A stretch of 64,000 nt of DNA from a bacterium (GTDB lineage Bacteria; Planctomycetota; Planctomycetia; Pirellulales; Pirellulaceae). A program made the translations under genes and the position numbers. The notes beneath the pieces were generated by a model. It searched no databases, was not told the DNA's origin, and saw nothing but the letters and a program-made list of their open reading frames with translations. The stretch spans positions 1 through 64,000 of the forward strand of contig JAUIGN010000032.1 in the NCBI GenBank assembly GCA_030430075.1, in the 5' to 3' direction. Position 1 is the first letter of the stretch. Every line of letters starts with the position of its first letter. Of this stretch, positions 1 through 9,306 are shown in pieces.

Positions 1-750
1 CGGTCAACTGATTGCTGTGCTGGTCAATCGCAAGGTAAAACATTGCTGGGGTCTCCATGGGAAAGAGGAAAGTTTCGTCGCTCAACCCTAGGACGACCCC
101 CCTCTTTCATCAAATCAGACCCCGCACCACGAATGACCGAAAGGTCTCCCCTCGCGTCCAACGAGGGTTCCATGGCGGCGAGGAAGGTCTGCAGAAGCGT
201 GGGGGGAGACCTTCGGTCGGCGGTTTCGGCGGGGTCGGAGACCCCCGCCGAGCGATTCGCGGAGACCCTAGCCGTGCGATTCGCGGAGACCCGCGCCGAG
301 CGAAGAAGACGTGACGAGACCGAATCAAGACAAACATCACCGGCCCGTGATGTTAGTGCATACGTCAATTCGGTGTCTGCTGGATCGTTACATTCGATGC
401 TTCCGAACCTGCCGGCGGCTGAGTCGTATCGGTTGTCGCTGGAACGGGCCGGCATTCTTGCGGGTCCTCGGGGGCTCACTTATAGTGAGGGATTGATTCG
501 CAAACAGGGCACACACGGGTTCGGCTGGGAATGTCGGCCAGGTTTCCCGGAACGCCGCTCATCGATTTTTGGCCTCGTTCGAACCCTCTCATCTGAACCT
601 GCGTACTATCAAGGACGCACGAGGTGCGGGCCCTTCGAAAGGGTGGCCGGTGCGATCGGAGCCGTCGCATCTGCCCCGGTTGCACTTCTGAATCGGTAGT
701 TTATCGTCTGATTTTTCGTCATCCCTCGCGTTGTTCGCCGGAGAACCTTC
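1..750. other. Non-coding stretch before the ABC operon
   Basis: I see no convincing gene here. The open frames have arginine/serine-rich composition, no recognisable domain, and run across a 24-bp tandem repeat (family A, 201-303). The only possible signal for the following operon is a weak promoter-like pair, TTGCAC at 680-685 and TATCGT at 702-707 with a 16-bp spacer, about 45 bases before the ATG at 751. Confidence 0.5.
201..303. repeat. Interspersed repeat family A, copy 1
   Basis: A conserved head (GGAGACCTTCGGTC followed by GGCGGTTTCGGCGGGG) leads into three tandem 24-bp units of the type GGAGACCCGCGCCGAGCGAT, starting at 237, 261 and 285. The end of the head and the start of the first unit form a hairpin: CGGCGGGGTC (227-236), loop GGA, GACCC, one bulged base (C245), CGCCG (246-250). 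The same head and hairpin recur at 11511, 20347 and 52843. Confidence 0.85.
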
Positions 751-1686
751 ATGTCGGAGTCTATGACCGCGGATGCCCCATCAGAGGGGCAAGAAGAAAC
801 ATCCGCGTCTGATGTTGTCGTTGAGACACGTAACCTCTCCAAGGTGTATCGTGATTTCTGGGGCCGCCAGAAGGTCAACGCACTCAAGGCGCTCGATCTG
901 GAAGTCAAGCAGGGGGAGATTTTCGGGTTGCTCGGCCCCAACGGTTCCGGCAAGTCAACGACGATTAAGTTGCTCCTGGGGCTACTGTTTCCCACCAGCG
1001 GTCAAGCGTTGGTGTTTAACAAGGACGCCAGCGATGTCTCCAAGAACGAGCGGATCGGTTATCTGCCGGAAGAGTCCTACCTGTACAAGTTTCTGAATGC
1101 CAGCGAGACGCTGGACTTTTACGGGCGGCTGTTCGACATGCCGGCGGACGTGCGGCGTGACCGGGTGAACGAACTGATTTCGATGGTCGGCCTCGAAGGG
1201 GCCCGGCGGCGGCAATTGAAAGAGTATTCCAAGGGGATGACCCGTCGTGTCGGACTAGCCCAGGCCTTAATCAACGACCCCGAACTGATTCTGCTCGACG
1301 AACCGACGACGGGACTGGATCCCATCGGAACGCGAGAAATGAAGGACCTGATTATCAAGCTGCGTGAACAGGGAAAGACGGTCCTGATGTGCAGCCACTT
1401 ATTGGCTGATGTGCAGGACGTGTGCGACCGGATTGCGATTCTGCACCGCGGTGAGCTGAAAGAGCTGGGACGTGTCGACAGCCTGCTCAAGGTCCGCGAA
1501 GTCACGCAGTTGCAGGCGCAGGGATTGAGCAAGGAAGCGGAGGAAGAAATTCGAGCCATCGTGGCCAAGGATGGCGGCGAATTGCTGTCGATGGAAAACC
1601 CGACGACCACGCTGGAAGAGCTGTTCCTGAATATTGTCACCGACAGCGAAGCTCGACCCGGCCGCCGCGCACCAAGCGACGACTGA
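751..1686 (+). CDS. ABC transporter ATP-binding protein
   Basis: Nucleotide-binding subunit of an ABC-2 type exporter, 311 residues. The Walker A motif GPNGSGKST lies at about residues 62-70, the signature YSKGMTRRVGLAQAL near 158-172, Walker B as LILLDEPTTGLDP near 180-192, and the switch histidine in MCSHLL after that. The last ~70 residues are the variable tail common in DrrA/NatA-like ATPases. The start follows a GGAGAA ribosome binding site about 6 bases upstream. The permease begins 67 bases downstream on the same strand, so ATPase, permease and the third gene form one operon. The substrate cannot be told from sequence. Confidence 0.93.
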   Translation: MSESMTADAPSEGQEETSASDVVVETRNLSKVYRDFWGRQKVNALKALDLEVKQGEIFGLLGPNGSGKSTTIKLLLGLLFPTSGQALVFNKDASDVSKNERIGYLPEESYLYKFLNASETLDFYGRLFDMPADVRRDRVNELISMVGLEGARRRQLKEYSKGMTRRVGLAQALINDPELILLDEPTTGLDPIGTREMKDLIIKLREQGKTVLMCSHLLADVQDVCDRIAILHRGELKELGRVDSLLKVREVTQLQAQGLSKEAEEEIRAIVAKDGGELLSMENPTTTLEELFLNIVTDSEARPGRRAPSDD

Positions 1687-1753
1687 TCGCGTGCTGTCTC
1701 CTCCCCGGGTGTACTCGACCTCCGCAGCCTCTTCGTAAGTCCGCAAGAAAACA

Positions 1754-3553
1754 ATGACACTCGAAAACGCTATCCCGAACTTTGCTGATTGGATCTTCGA
1801 CGCGCTGCGTTTCCTGCCAATCTTCATTGTCGTCTTTGCCGCGGCCGGATTCTTCATCGGCTTCCTGGTCTCTGCCGTCCGGCGTGGCCCGGTGGAAGGC
1901 TTTTATGCGGTGGCCCAGGTCATCGGCAGCGCCGTGGTCGACATTCTCAATACGTCGATTCGCCGCACGCTGGCGATGGCGATGTTAGCCGTCCAGGAGT
2001 CGATCCGCCGCAAGGTGCTGGTCGCGTTTGCCGTATTCGTGGTGGTGTTGCTGTTTGCCGGATGGTACCTGGACGTCAAGAGCGACAATCCTGGCCGTCT
2101 CTACCTGAGTTTCGTGTTGACGTCCTCGAACTACCTGGTCTTGATCCTGGCCCTGTTCCTCAGCACGTTCAGCCTGCCGACCGATATCAAAAATCGCACG
2201 ATTTACACCATCGTGACCAAGCCGGTGCGGGGAACGGAAATCATCCTCGGCCGGATCATCGGCTTCATGACCGTGGGAACGGCGATTCTGGTCGCCATGT
2301 GCCTGATCAGCTATATGTTCGTCGTACGCGGCCTCAACCATGAACACCAGGTCGACGGAGAGATTCAACTCACGTCGACTGAACTTTCCCCCGACGGGTC
2401 GCTGCAAGGCTTGACGACTTACGATGCGCACCACCGTCACACGATCACGATGTTTGACGACGTGTCCGGTGAAACCGATGTCGTCATGGGCCATCATCAC
2501 GCCGTCGAGAAAGTGGGGGACGAGCTGGTTGTCGGCCCGCCCCAGGGAGCCCTTGCGGCACGCGTGGTCCGCCGCGGCAGCCTGCGGTTCAAGGATCGCA
2601 GCGGCAAGCCGGGCGCCGGCGTGAACGTCGGCCACGAATGGGCGTATCGCAGCTATATCGAAGGCGGGACGCTGGCCGCGGCCGTCTGGACCTTTGATGG
2701 GATGACTGCGGACCGCTACCCGGACGGCTTCAACCTGGAACTCAATCTGCGTGTCTTCCGGACCCACAAGGGGAACATCGAGAAAGGGATTCTGGGCTCG
2801 ATCACCATCCGCAACCCCAACACGGGTGCGCGCATTCGCAGTAGCGAACCGATCTCCTTCGCGGCCAAGGAATTCTCGATCGATCGGCAGTTTATCCCCC
2901 GCGAACTGAAAGCGATCGACAGCGACGGGACCGTCAGCGACGTTGATCTCTTCGAAGATCTCACGGATCAAGGCCAGCTGGAAGTCTGGATCCAATGCTC
3001 CGAACGGGGCCAGTACTATGGCATGGCGGAACCTGACGTCTATGTGCTCGAAAACAACGGCAACTTCGCCATCAACTTTATGAAAGGATTCATTGGCATC
3101 TGGCTGCAGATGCTGATGGTCACGACCTTCGGCGTAGGCTTCAGCACGTTCCTCAGTGGGCCGGTCGGCATGTTGGCAACACTTTCGACCATCGTGGTCG
3201 GGCTGTTTCGCCAGTTCATCATCGACCTTGTGTCCGGGACCCTGGAAGGCGGAGGGCCGATCGAGGCGCTGATTCGGGTGCTTACGCAGGCCAACCTGCA
3301 GGTCGACCTGGACATCGGTAGATTTCCCACCCTGGTCGTCAAGTTCCTCGACGCGCGCTTCCTGGACGCACTGAACGTCATCACCGTCTCCCTGCCCGAT
3401 TATGCCGGCTTCAGCACCACGGAGTTCGTGGCAACGGGATTCAATATTGAGCCGAGCTTGTTGGCGATGCAGGTCATTCGCGCCTTCACGTATTTTGTCT
3501 TTGTCACGATTATTGGTTATTTCTTCCTGAAAACACGGGAAGTGGCAGCATGA
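1754..3553 (+). CDS. ABC-2 type permease-like membrane protein
   Basis: Membrane partner of the preceding ATPase, 599 residues. Hydrophobic segments are at about residues 20-42, 85-104, 121-140 and 165-190. A soluble extracytoplasmic-looking block of ~240 residues follows (about 195-440), then further membrane segments near 445-510 and a last one near 570-595. The section containing TDIKNRTIYTIVTKPVRG is characteristic of ABC-2 permeases of the NatB/ABC2_membrane_2 kind (family knowledge). The large inserted soluble domain is unlike the compact ABC-2 permeases and is presumably specific to this lineage. Its stop codon overlaps the start of the next gene by 4 bases (ATGA), indicating translational coupling. 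Confidence 0.85.
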   Translation: MTLENAIPNFADWIFDALRFLPIFIVVFAAAGFFIGFLVSAVRRGPVEGFYAVAQVIGSAVVDILNTSIRRTLAMAMLAVQESIRRKVLVAFAVFVVVLLFAGWYLDVKSDNPGRLYLSFVLTSSNYLVLILALFLSTFSLPTDIKNRTIYTIVTKPVRGTEIILGRIIGFMTVGTAILVAMCLISYMFVVRGLNHEHQVDGEIQLTSTELSPDGSLQGLTTYDAHHRHTITMFDDVSGETDVVMGHHHAVEKVGDELVVGPPQGALAARVVRRGSLRFKDRSGKPGAGVNVGHEWAYRSYIEGGTLAAAVWTFDGMTADRYPDGFNLELNLRVFRTHKGNIEKGILGSITIRNPNTGARIRSSEPISFAAKEFSIDRQFIPRELKAIDSDGTVSDVDLFEDLTDQGQLEVWIQCSERGQYYGMAEPDVYVLENNGNFAINFMKGFIGIWLQMLMVTTFGVGFSTFLSGPVGMLATLSTIVVGLFRQFIIDLVSGTLEGGGPIEALIRVLTQANLQVDLDIGRFPTLVVKFLDARFLDALNVITVSLPDYAGFSTTEFVATGFNIEPSLLAMQVIRAFTYFVFVTIIGYFFLKTREVAA

Positions 3554-5388
3554 TTCAAAACGTCGCCTTCCAGCGCAAGATCATTTACCTGGGAATTATG
3601 GCCCTCCTCATGATTCCCCTCTACATGATTGGGCACCCCGCGGCCGGTGACCCGATGGCGCCCAATTCCACGCCGGGCGGCAAGCTCTCGCAACTGCGGG
3701 CGGAACATGATTTGTCGCAGGCGGAGCTGGGCGAAATCGATCCGGCCAGCGAATCGATGAAACTGGCCACGCTGGGCATGCGGGGCGTCGCGGCCAACAT
3801 CCTGTGGTCCAAGGCCAATCAATATAAGAAGACCGAAAACTGGGAGAAGATGATTGCGGTGGTCAACCAGATGGCCAAACTGCAACCCAACTACGTCACC
3901 GTGTGGGAATTCCAGTCACACAACCTTTCCTACAATGTGTCGGTCGAGCACGACGACTATCGGTTCCGGTACCAGTGGGTCAAGAAGGGGATCGAGTACC
4001 TGATTCAAGGGACCAAGTACAACCGTAAGGAGCCGCGTCTGTTCTGGACCGTCGGCTGGTATACGGGACAGAAGTTTGGTCGCGCCGATGAATCCAAGCA
4101 GTTCCGCCACCTGTTCCACGACGATCGCGACTTTCATGACGACCTGAACAACTACGTCGCCATCGATTCGGCTCGCTGCGACGCGACCGGAAAGCCTGAC
4201 AACTGGCTGGTCGCCCGCCTCTGGTTTAACAACGGCTACGACATCGTCGACAACCTGGGCGTGCCGATTCGCGGCAAATCACCACACATTTTCTACGCCG
4301 ACGGACCCAAGTCGCGGATGAACTATGCCGTGGCGATCGAGGCCGAAGGAATCCTTGATGAGAAGGCCGAATACGCCTGGAAGCAGAGTGGCGAAGAGTG
4401 GCGGGCCTATGGCGACCGCCAGGTTCCTACCTCGCAAGGCCTGATCATTTCGCTCAATGACCAGGAGGCGAAAGAGGCGGAAACGCAACGGCTCAACGAT
4501 CAACTGGACGAACTGGCCCCCGGCGTTCGCGACCTGCTGCGCGACGCGCGGCTGAAGTCGCTGACCCCCGAAGAATTGAGCGCCTACGAGACGGCGCTCG
4601 AAGATATTCGCACGCCGGAAGTCTACGAACTCCACATGCTGGCTCGGGACAAGATGCGCATCACTGCACGGGATGTCACCGCCAATGCGCCGGCGGATGT
4701 TCGAGCACGTGCCAACAAGTTGACCGAGCGAATTGAAGCGGCTGCGGAGAACGCTGTCTGGGTCGAGAAATACCGGACCAATGTGAACTTCACCTACTGG
4801 CGAACCCGCTGCGACGTCGAACAAGAGCCGCAAACGGTCAAAGCACGACGCCATATCTACAACGCCAAGCAACTCCGCGACGATGTGGAGATCGAGGCAG
4901 CCCGGAAGGAATTCGAGCTGGCCTGGACGGAATGGGCCGACATCCTGGCCGCTAACCCCAACCTGATGGAACAGTTGATGGCGGACGACCTGCTGGAGGA
5001 CGTCGAACTGTACATTGAATTGCTCGGTCAGCTAGAAGAAAAATTGCCTGCCGACTTCGCCCTGCTCCCCTTGCTGCAGATGCACGGCGCCATATCCGAC
5101 GACATGATCGCAGCCGCGGAAACCAAACCGGAAGAAACCAAGCCAGAAGAAACCAAGCCAGAAGAAACCAAGCCAGAAGAAACCAAGCCAGAAGAAACCA
5201 AGCCAGAAGAGACCAAGCCAGAAGAGACCAAGCCAGAAGAGACCAAGCCGGAAGAGACCAAGCCAGAAGAGACCAAACCGGAAGAGACCAAGCCGGAAGA
5301 GACCAAGCCGGAAGAGACCAAACCGGAAGAGACCAAACCGGAAGAGACCAAGCCGGAAGAGACCAAGCCGGAGGTCAACGACGAATAG
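3550..5388 (+). CDS. Membrane-anchored protein with ETKP tail repeats
   Basis: 612 residues, third gene of the ABC operon, translationally coupled to the permease by an ATGA overlap. One N-terminal hydrophobic segment (about residues 10-27) could be an uncleaved anchor. The central ~450 residues are mostly helical and rich in Trp/Tyr/Glu with TPR-like stretches; I recognise no catalytic motif. The C-terminus is a run of 17 ETKP units ending in VNDE, a highly charged and probably extended tail. Related planctomycete proteins downstream of ABC-2 permeases have been labelled 'IRE (iron responsive element)' in databases; this is from memory, and the label should not be read as a function. Placement suggests an accessory subunit of the transporter. 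Confidence 0.8.
   Translation: MIQNVAFQRKIIYLGIMALLMIPLYMIGHPAAGDPMAPNSTPGGKLSQLRAEHDLSQAELGEIDPASESMKLATLGMRGVAANILWSKANQYKKTENWEKMIAVVNQMAKLQPNYVTVWEFQSHNLSYNVSVEHDDYRFRYQWVKKGIEYLIQGTKYNRKEPRLFWTVGWYTGQKFGRADESKQFRHLFHDDRDFHDDLNNYVAIDSARCDATGKPDNWLVARLWFNNGYDIVDNLGVPIRGKSPHIFYADGPKSRMNYAVAIEAEGILDEKAEYAWKQSGEEWRAYGDRQVPTSQGLIISLNDQEAKEAETQRLNDQLDELAPGVRDLLRDARLKSLTPEELSAYETALEDIRTPEVYELHMLARDKMRITARDVTANAPADVRARANKLTERIEAAAENAVWVEKYRTNVNFTYWRTRCDVEQEPQTVKARRHIYNAKQLRDDVEIEAARKEFELAWTEWADILAANPNLMEQLMADDLLEDVELYIELLGQLEEKLPADFALLPLLQMHGAISDDMIAAAETKPEETKPEETKPEETKPEETKPEETKPEETKPEETKPEETKPEETKPEETKPEETKPEETKPEETKPEETKPEETKPEETKPEVNDE
5119..5370 (+). repeat. Tandem 15-bp coding repeat (17 ETKP units)
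   Basis: Seventeen near-identical copies of GAAGARACCAARCCR encode (E)ETKP in the tail of the preceding gene. The unit is a multiple of three, so copy number can change without a frameshift. The variation is almost wholly synonymous third-position A/G, and is graded along the array: GAAACC units first, GAGACC units later. Confidence 0.95.
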
Positions 5389-5421
5389 AGAGCGGCCCAG
5401 GCCTCGCTTTAAGCTGCCCGT

Positions 5422-6372
5422 ATGTCGAAACCTCCACGAATCGCTTCGCTGCTGGCGAGCGCCACTGAGATTCTCTATCGCCTGGGCGTTGGGAAGCAGA
5501 TCGTTGCGGTCAGCCACGAGTGTGATTTTCCACCGGCCGCCCGGGCAAAGCCGCGTGCGACGCTTTCTCACGTCGACTCGGGTCGCTGCAGCCTGGAGAT
5601 CGACCGGCAGGTCAAGCAGCACCTGGCCGCAGACCGGCCGCTGTACGAGCTTGACAAATCATTGCTTTGCGCACTGCAGCCGGATCTGATTGTCACGCAA
5701 GCCCAATGCGACGTTTGCGCAATCAAGTACGAAGATGTCCTGACCCTGGTGCGCAACAACAACACGCTCGAGCACGCGAACGTGATGGCACTTAACCCCA
5801 CGACGCTGGAAGAGGTCTTCACGGACATCGGGCGGATCGGTCAGGCGATATCGCGTACCGCGGCGGCGACGCAGCTTGTCGCCCAGCTACGCCGCCGCAC
5901 GGCCGCCATTCGCAGTGCGACCGTTGACCTGCCTGCAGAAGCGCGCCCCAGGGTCCTATGTATCGAATGGCTCGACCCACTGATGATCGCCGGCAACTGG
6001 ACGCCGCAACTGGTCGAACTGGCGGGCGGCCGGTCCGGCCTCAGTGTGCCGGGTCGGCACAGTCCCTACGTCACCTGGGACCAGATCGTCACCTACGATC
6101 CCGAGGTGCTCGTCGTGATTCCATGCGGTTTCGACCTGCATCGCGCGCAGCGCGAATCGGTCAGCCTGTTCGCGCGGGATGGGTGGTCGAATTTGGCCGC
6201 CGTTCGCGACGGCCGGGTGTTCGCGATGGACGCAAACGCCTATTTCAACCGGAGCGGTCCCCGCCTGGTGGACAGCCTCGAGCTGCTGGCCCATGTGATC
6301 CATCCGCAACGGATCGGTCCTCCCACGACCGTTGCCGAACCCGCGCTGGCATGGTCGGCGATTTCGCCTTGA
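5422..6372 (+). CDS. BtuF-like cobalamin/metal-complex binding protein
   Basis: 316 residues with the two-lobed periplasmic-binding fold of the BtuF/FhuD family (COG0614). It opens with PPRIASLLASATEILYRLG and has PDLIVTQAQCDVCAI near residues 92-106 and YDPEVLVVIPCGFDL near 227-241. There is no signal peptide: the fold begins at about residue 5, so as written it would stay in the cytoplasm. Cytosolic BtuF-like proteins are known in several lineages, often of uncertain role. No corresponding permease or ATPase is adjacent, and it starts 33 bases after the ETKP-repeat gene, so it may be co-transcribed with an unrelated transporter. B12 binding is inferred from family only. Confidence 0.8.
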   Translation: MSKPPRIASLLASATEILYRLGVGKQIVAVSHECDFPPAARAKPRATLSHVDSGRCSLEIDRQVKQHLAADRPLYELDKSLLCALQPDLIVTQAQCDVCAIKYEDVLTLVRNNNTLEHANVMALNPTTLEEVFTDIGRIGQAISRTAAATQLVAQLRRRTAAIRSATVDLPAEARPRVLCIEWLDPLMIAGNWTPQLVELAGGRSGLSVPGRHSPYVTWDQIVTYDPEVLVVIPCGFDLHRAQRESVSLFARDGWSNLAAVRDGRVFAMDANAYFNRSGPRLVDSLELLAHVIHPQRIGPPTTVAEPALAWSAISP

Positions 6373-6548
6373 AACCTCACCGGGCCGCTTGACCACATCG
6401 CACCGACCACGTACACCTAGGACTCGGTCAAGGGAACAATTCTCGGGTGGCCAGGCCGGTGCTCACCTCCAATCGCCGGTGCGGACCGGCGGGAGTTCCG
6501 GGCGTCTTGAGGCCCGCCGCCGTTTTGGCCACATCCAGTTTGTTGCCT
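6373..6548. other. Gap without a gene
   Basis: Short gap between the BtuF-like gene and the repeat before purH. No gene, promoter or terminator is evident. Confidence 0.4.
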
Positions 6549-6726
6549 CGCCCGGACCATTCATGAACGAACAGCAGTTCAGCGCAAGTCGCTGTGTCGT
6601 ATTCGTTTGCAGTGAACCCACCCAATGCGCCGCGCACCTCTGCCGGAACGCGTTCGCGCCGGGTTTGCTCGGCGATCCGCCCCACCGTCGGCCGACGACC
6701 AGCGGCTAATGAAAAATCCAGGTTAG
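6549..6726 (+). repeat. Family B MITE-like element, copy abutting purH
   Basis: Full-length copy of a ~170-bp interspersed element. It begins GCCCGGACCATTCATGAACG, contains the conserved core CAAGTCGCTGT and GCCGGAACGCGTTCG, and ends in the inverted terminus GGCTAATGAAAAATCCAGG followed by TTAG. It matches the inverted copy at 46109-46283 along its length. The purH start codon begins 7 bases after the right end. Confidence 0.8.
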
Positions 6727-6733
6727 AGCGATC

Positions 6734-8302
6734 ATGCAGAACCCCAAGATTCGTCGTGCCCTCATCAGTGTCAGCAACAAGCTCGGCCTGGCCGACTTCG
6801 CCCATGGCCTGGCGGCGGCTGGGGTGGCAATCTACAGCACCGGCGGCACGCGACGTTACCTGGAGGAACGAGGGATTGAGGTCGAAGATATCTCGGGCTA
6901 CACCGGCTTCCCGGAAATGATGGATGGGCGGGTGAAGACATTGCACCCCAAGGTCTTCGCCGGCATCCTCTGCCGGCACGACCGGCCGGACGACATGGAG
7001 GGGATTGACGAGCACGGGATTCTGCCGTTCGAGTTGGTCGCCGTGAATCTTTATCCGTTCGAAGCCACGATCGCCAGGGACGACACGACGGCCGAGGAAG
7101 CAATCGAGCAGATCGACATTGGGGGGCCGAGCCTGGTTCGTGCCGCCGCCAAGAATCATGCCTTTGTGACGATCGCGACGGACCCCGAACAGTATTCGGC
7201 GATCCTTGAGGAAGTGCAGGCGGGCGAAGGCACGACGCTCGAAACCCGCCGTCGCCTGGCGGGCGAGGCATTCGAGCGGACCGCCGCTTACGACCGGGCG
7301 ATCGCCGACTATTTCTCCGCTACGCTGGAACAGGAAATTCACCCACCCTCGCTGAGTATCTCATTCCGTCGCAAGGCGGTTCTCCGTTACGGCGAAAATC
7401 CGCACCAGCGTGCCGCCCTGTACAGCGAGCGTCATCCGGACGGGGCCAACCTTGTCTCAGCGCGGCAACTGAACGGCAAGGAACTGTCCTACAACAACCT
7501 GCTCGACCTCGACAGCGCCTTGGCGATCGCCCGGTCGTTACCGAAGTGCGGCGTCTCCGTCATCAAGCACAACAATCCCTGCGGCGCCGCCTCGGCGTCA
7601 AGTTTTTCGGCAGCGGTGGAGAAGGCGATGCTGGGTGACTCGGTCAGCGCCTTTGGATCCGTGCTCGGCTTCAACGGGATTCTGGACGAGGCGACGGCCG
7701 AGTATCTCGCTCAGCCAGGTCTGTTCGTGGAGGCAATTGTCGCGCCCGACTACTCAGCGGCGGCCGTCGGCATTCTCACCACCAAGCCGAAGTGGAAGAA
7801 CAATGTTCGGCTGATGCAAGTCGGTTCGCTGGGAGTACTGGCGCCCACCCGTCAACTCCGCTTCATCGACGGAGGCGTGCTCGTGCAAGACTCGGATGCC
7901 ATGCCGGATCCCGAACAGAAGTGGACCGTTGTCACACAGCGAAAACCGACGGCCGAACAGATGGACGAATTACGTTTCGGCTGGGCCGTGGTGCGGCACG
8001 TCAAGTCGAACGCGATTACGGTGTCCAAAGATCAGGCGTTGTGCGGTGTGGGTGCCGGGCAGATGAGCCGCGTTGATTCGGTCGATATCGCAATCCAGAA
8101 AGCGGGTGACCGAGTCAAGGGAAGCGTGCTGGCATCCGACGCCTTCTTCCCCTTCCCGGACTCGATCGAGAAAGCCGCCCAGGCTGGGGTGGCGGCGATC
8201 ATTCAACCGGGCGGTTCCAAGAGGGACGACGAGGTGATCGACGCCTGTGACCGACTCGGCATCCCGATGGTGTTCAGCGGTCGGCGGCATTTCAAGCACT
8301 AA
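6734..8302 (+). CDS. purH: Bifunctional AICAR transformylase/IMP cyclohydrolase
   Basis: Catalyses the last two steps of IMP synthesis: formylation of AICAR with 10-formyl-THF, then ring closure. At 522 residues it has the normal full length. The N-terminal MGS-like cyclohydrolase domain carries RRALISVSNKLGLADFA and GFPEMMDGRVKTLHPKV (residues about 58-74). The transformylase domain carries ISFRRKAVLRYGENPHQRA and the signature VIKHNNPCGAA, with an intact C-terminus. The ATG at 6734 is the natural start; no good Shine-Dalgarno is visible, and the sequence immediately upstream is the right end of a family B repeat. trpC follows 47 bases later. Confidence 0.97.
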   Translation: MQNPKIRRALISVSNKLGLADFAHGLAAAGVAIYSTGGTRRYLEERGIEVEDISGYTGFPEMMDGRVKTLHPKVFAGILCRHDRPDDMEGIDEHGILPFELVAVNLYPFEATIARDDTTAEEAIEQIDIGGPSLVRAAAKNHAFVTIATDPEQYSAILEEVQAGEGTTLETRRRLAGEAFERTAAYDRAIADYFSATLEQEIHPPSLSISFRRKAVLRYGENPHQRAALYSERHPDGANLVSARQLNGKELSYNNLLDLDSALAIARSLPKCGVSVIKHNNPCGAASASSFSAAVEKAMLGDSVSAFGSVLGFNGILDEATAEYLAQPGLFVEAIVAPDYSAAAVGILTTKPKWKNNVRLMQVGSLGVLAPTRQLRFIDGGVLVQDSDAMPDPEQKWTVVTQRKPTAEQMDELRFGWAVVRHVKSNAITVSKDQALCGVGAGQMSRVDSVDIAIQKAGDRVKGSVLASDAFFPFPDSIEKAAQAGVAAIIQPGGSKRDDEVIDACDRLGIPMVFSGRRHFKH

Positions 8303-8349
8303 CATTCGTCGGGATGCCGACGAACGTCATGGCCAGGCAGGCACGACCC

Positions 8350-9144
8350 ATGGGCACGATTCTCGACAAGATTGTGGCAACCAAACGCGAAGAGGTGGCG
8401 GCAGCTCGTGCCGCCGTGCCCGCGAACCGGCTCCGAGAGCAAATCGAAGAAGCCCCTCCGTGCCGCGACTTCTTTGCTGCCCTGGCGGCCGAAGGGCCGA
8501 TCAAGCTGATCGCCGAAGTCAAGAAAGCCAGCCCGTCCAAGGGTGTCATCCGCCCCGACTTCCACCCGCTCGAGATCGCCGCAGCCTACCAGCTGGGGGG
8601 CGCCGCTTGCCTCAGCGTGTTGACCGACAGGCACTATTTCCAAGGCAGCCTGGATTATCTGCGCGAGATTCGCCAGCGGATAGCGCTCCCTGCACTCCGC
8701 AAAGACTTCATCCTGGATTCCTACCAGCTATTGGAAGCCCGCGCGGCGGGGGCCGATGCCGTGCTGCTGATTGCCGAATGCCTCGACGATTGCAGCCTCC
8801 GCAAGTTGCACAACGAGTCCATTGAACTGGGCATGACACCGCTGGTCGAATTCTATGAACCAGAGAATCTGGATCGGGTGCTCGACGCCGGGGCCACCCT
8901 GATCGGAGTCAACAACCGGGATCTGCGTACCTTCGAAGTCGATCTGACGCATACGGTTCGCATGCGCGAACTCGTCCCCGCTGACTGTGTGCTGGTTGGC
9001 GAAAGCGGGATTCACTCGCCGGAAGACGTGCGGCTCCTGGCGGATGCCGGTGTGGATGCGATCCTGGTCGGGGAATCCCTGATGCGACAGGAAAATGTCG
9101 TGACGGCGGTCCGGACCTTGATGGGGCACGACGGCGGTTCCTAG
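8350..9144 (+). CDS. trpC: Indole-3-glycerol-phosphate synthase
   Basis: Converts CdRP to indole-3-glycerol phosphate in tryptophan synthesis; (beta/alpha)8 barrel of 264 residues. Family motifs are LIAEVKKASPSKG (catalytic Lys region), LSVLTDRHYFQGS, ALRKDFILDSYQ, LIGVNNRDLRTFEVDL and LVGESGIHSPEDV. I chose the ATG at 8350, giving MGTILDKIVATKREEV, the usual N-terminus of the family; in-frame ATGs at 8314 and 8329 would add 12 or 7 unlikely residues. No other trp genes are in the window, so it is a detached single gene behind purH. Its TAG stop codon is also the first triplet of a family B repeat, so the C-terminus may have been altered by that insertion. Confidence 0.96.
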   Translation: MGTILDKIVATKREEVAAARAAVPANRLREQIEEAPPCRDFFAALAAEGPIKLIAEVKKASPSKGVIRPDFHPLEIAAAYQLGGAACLSVLTDRHYFQGSLDYLREIRQRIALPALRKDFILDSYQLLEARAAGADAVLLIAECLDDCSLRKLHNESIELGMTPLVEFYEPENLDRVLDAGATLIGVNNRDLRTFEVDLTHTVRMRELVPADCVLVGESGIHSPEDVRLLADAGVDAILVGESLMRQENVVTAVRTLMGHDGGS

Positions 9145-9306
9145 CCTGGATGATTCATGGACGAACGACCGTGCAGTGCAGATCGCAGGGTCGCCGTGAT
9201 TTGCCGTGAACTGACCCACCGCGCCGCGCAGTTCATCCGGAATGCGTAAGCAGCCGGCTTGCCCGGCGATCAACGGAACCGGGGCTAACGGCCAACGGCT
9301 GATAAG
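9142..9306 (+). repeat. Family B MITE-like element, copy at trpC stop
   Basis: Starts with the terminal repeat TAGCCTGGATGATTCATGG exactly at the trpC stop codon. It continues through the family core (TCGCCGTGATTTGCCGTGAA, ACCGCGCCGCGCAG) and reaches GGCGATCAACGGAACCGGGG and GGCCAACGGCTGATAAGG at the right end. The right terminus is incomplete. Confidence 0.8.

Noticed and set aside
43..699. 218-residue open frame at the left edge
   Set aside because: Arg/Ser-rich composition, no domain, and it crosses the family A tandem repeat; competing frames on the other strand are equally open.
5032..5622. Long minus-strand frame opposite the ETKP repeats
   Set aside because: A repeat whose unit is a multiple of three keeps several frames open by itself; the Leu/Gly/Phe-rich translation has no other support.
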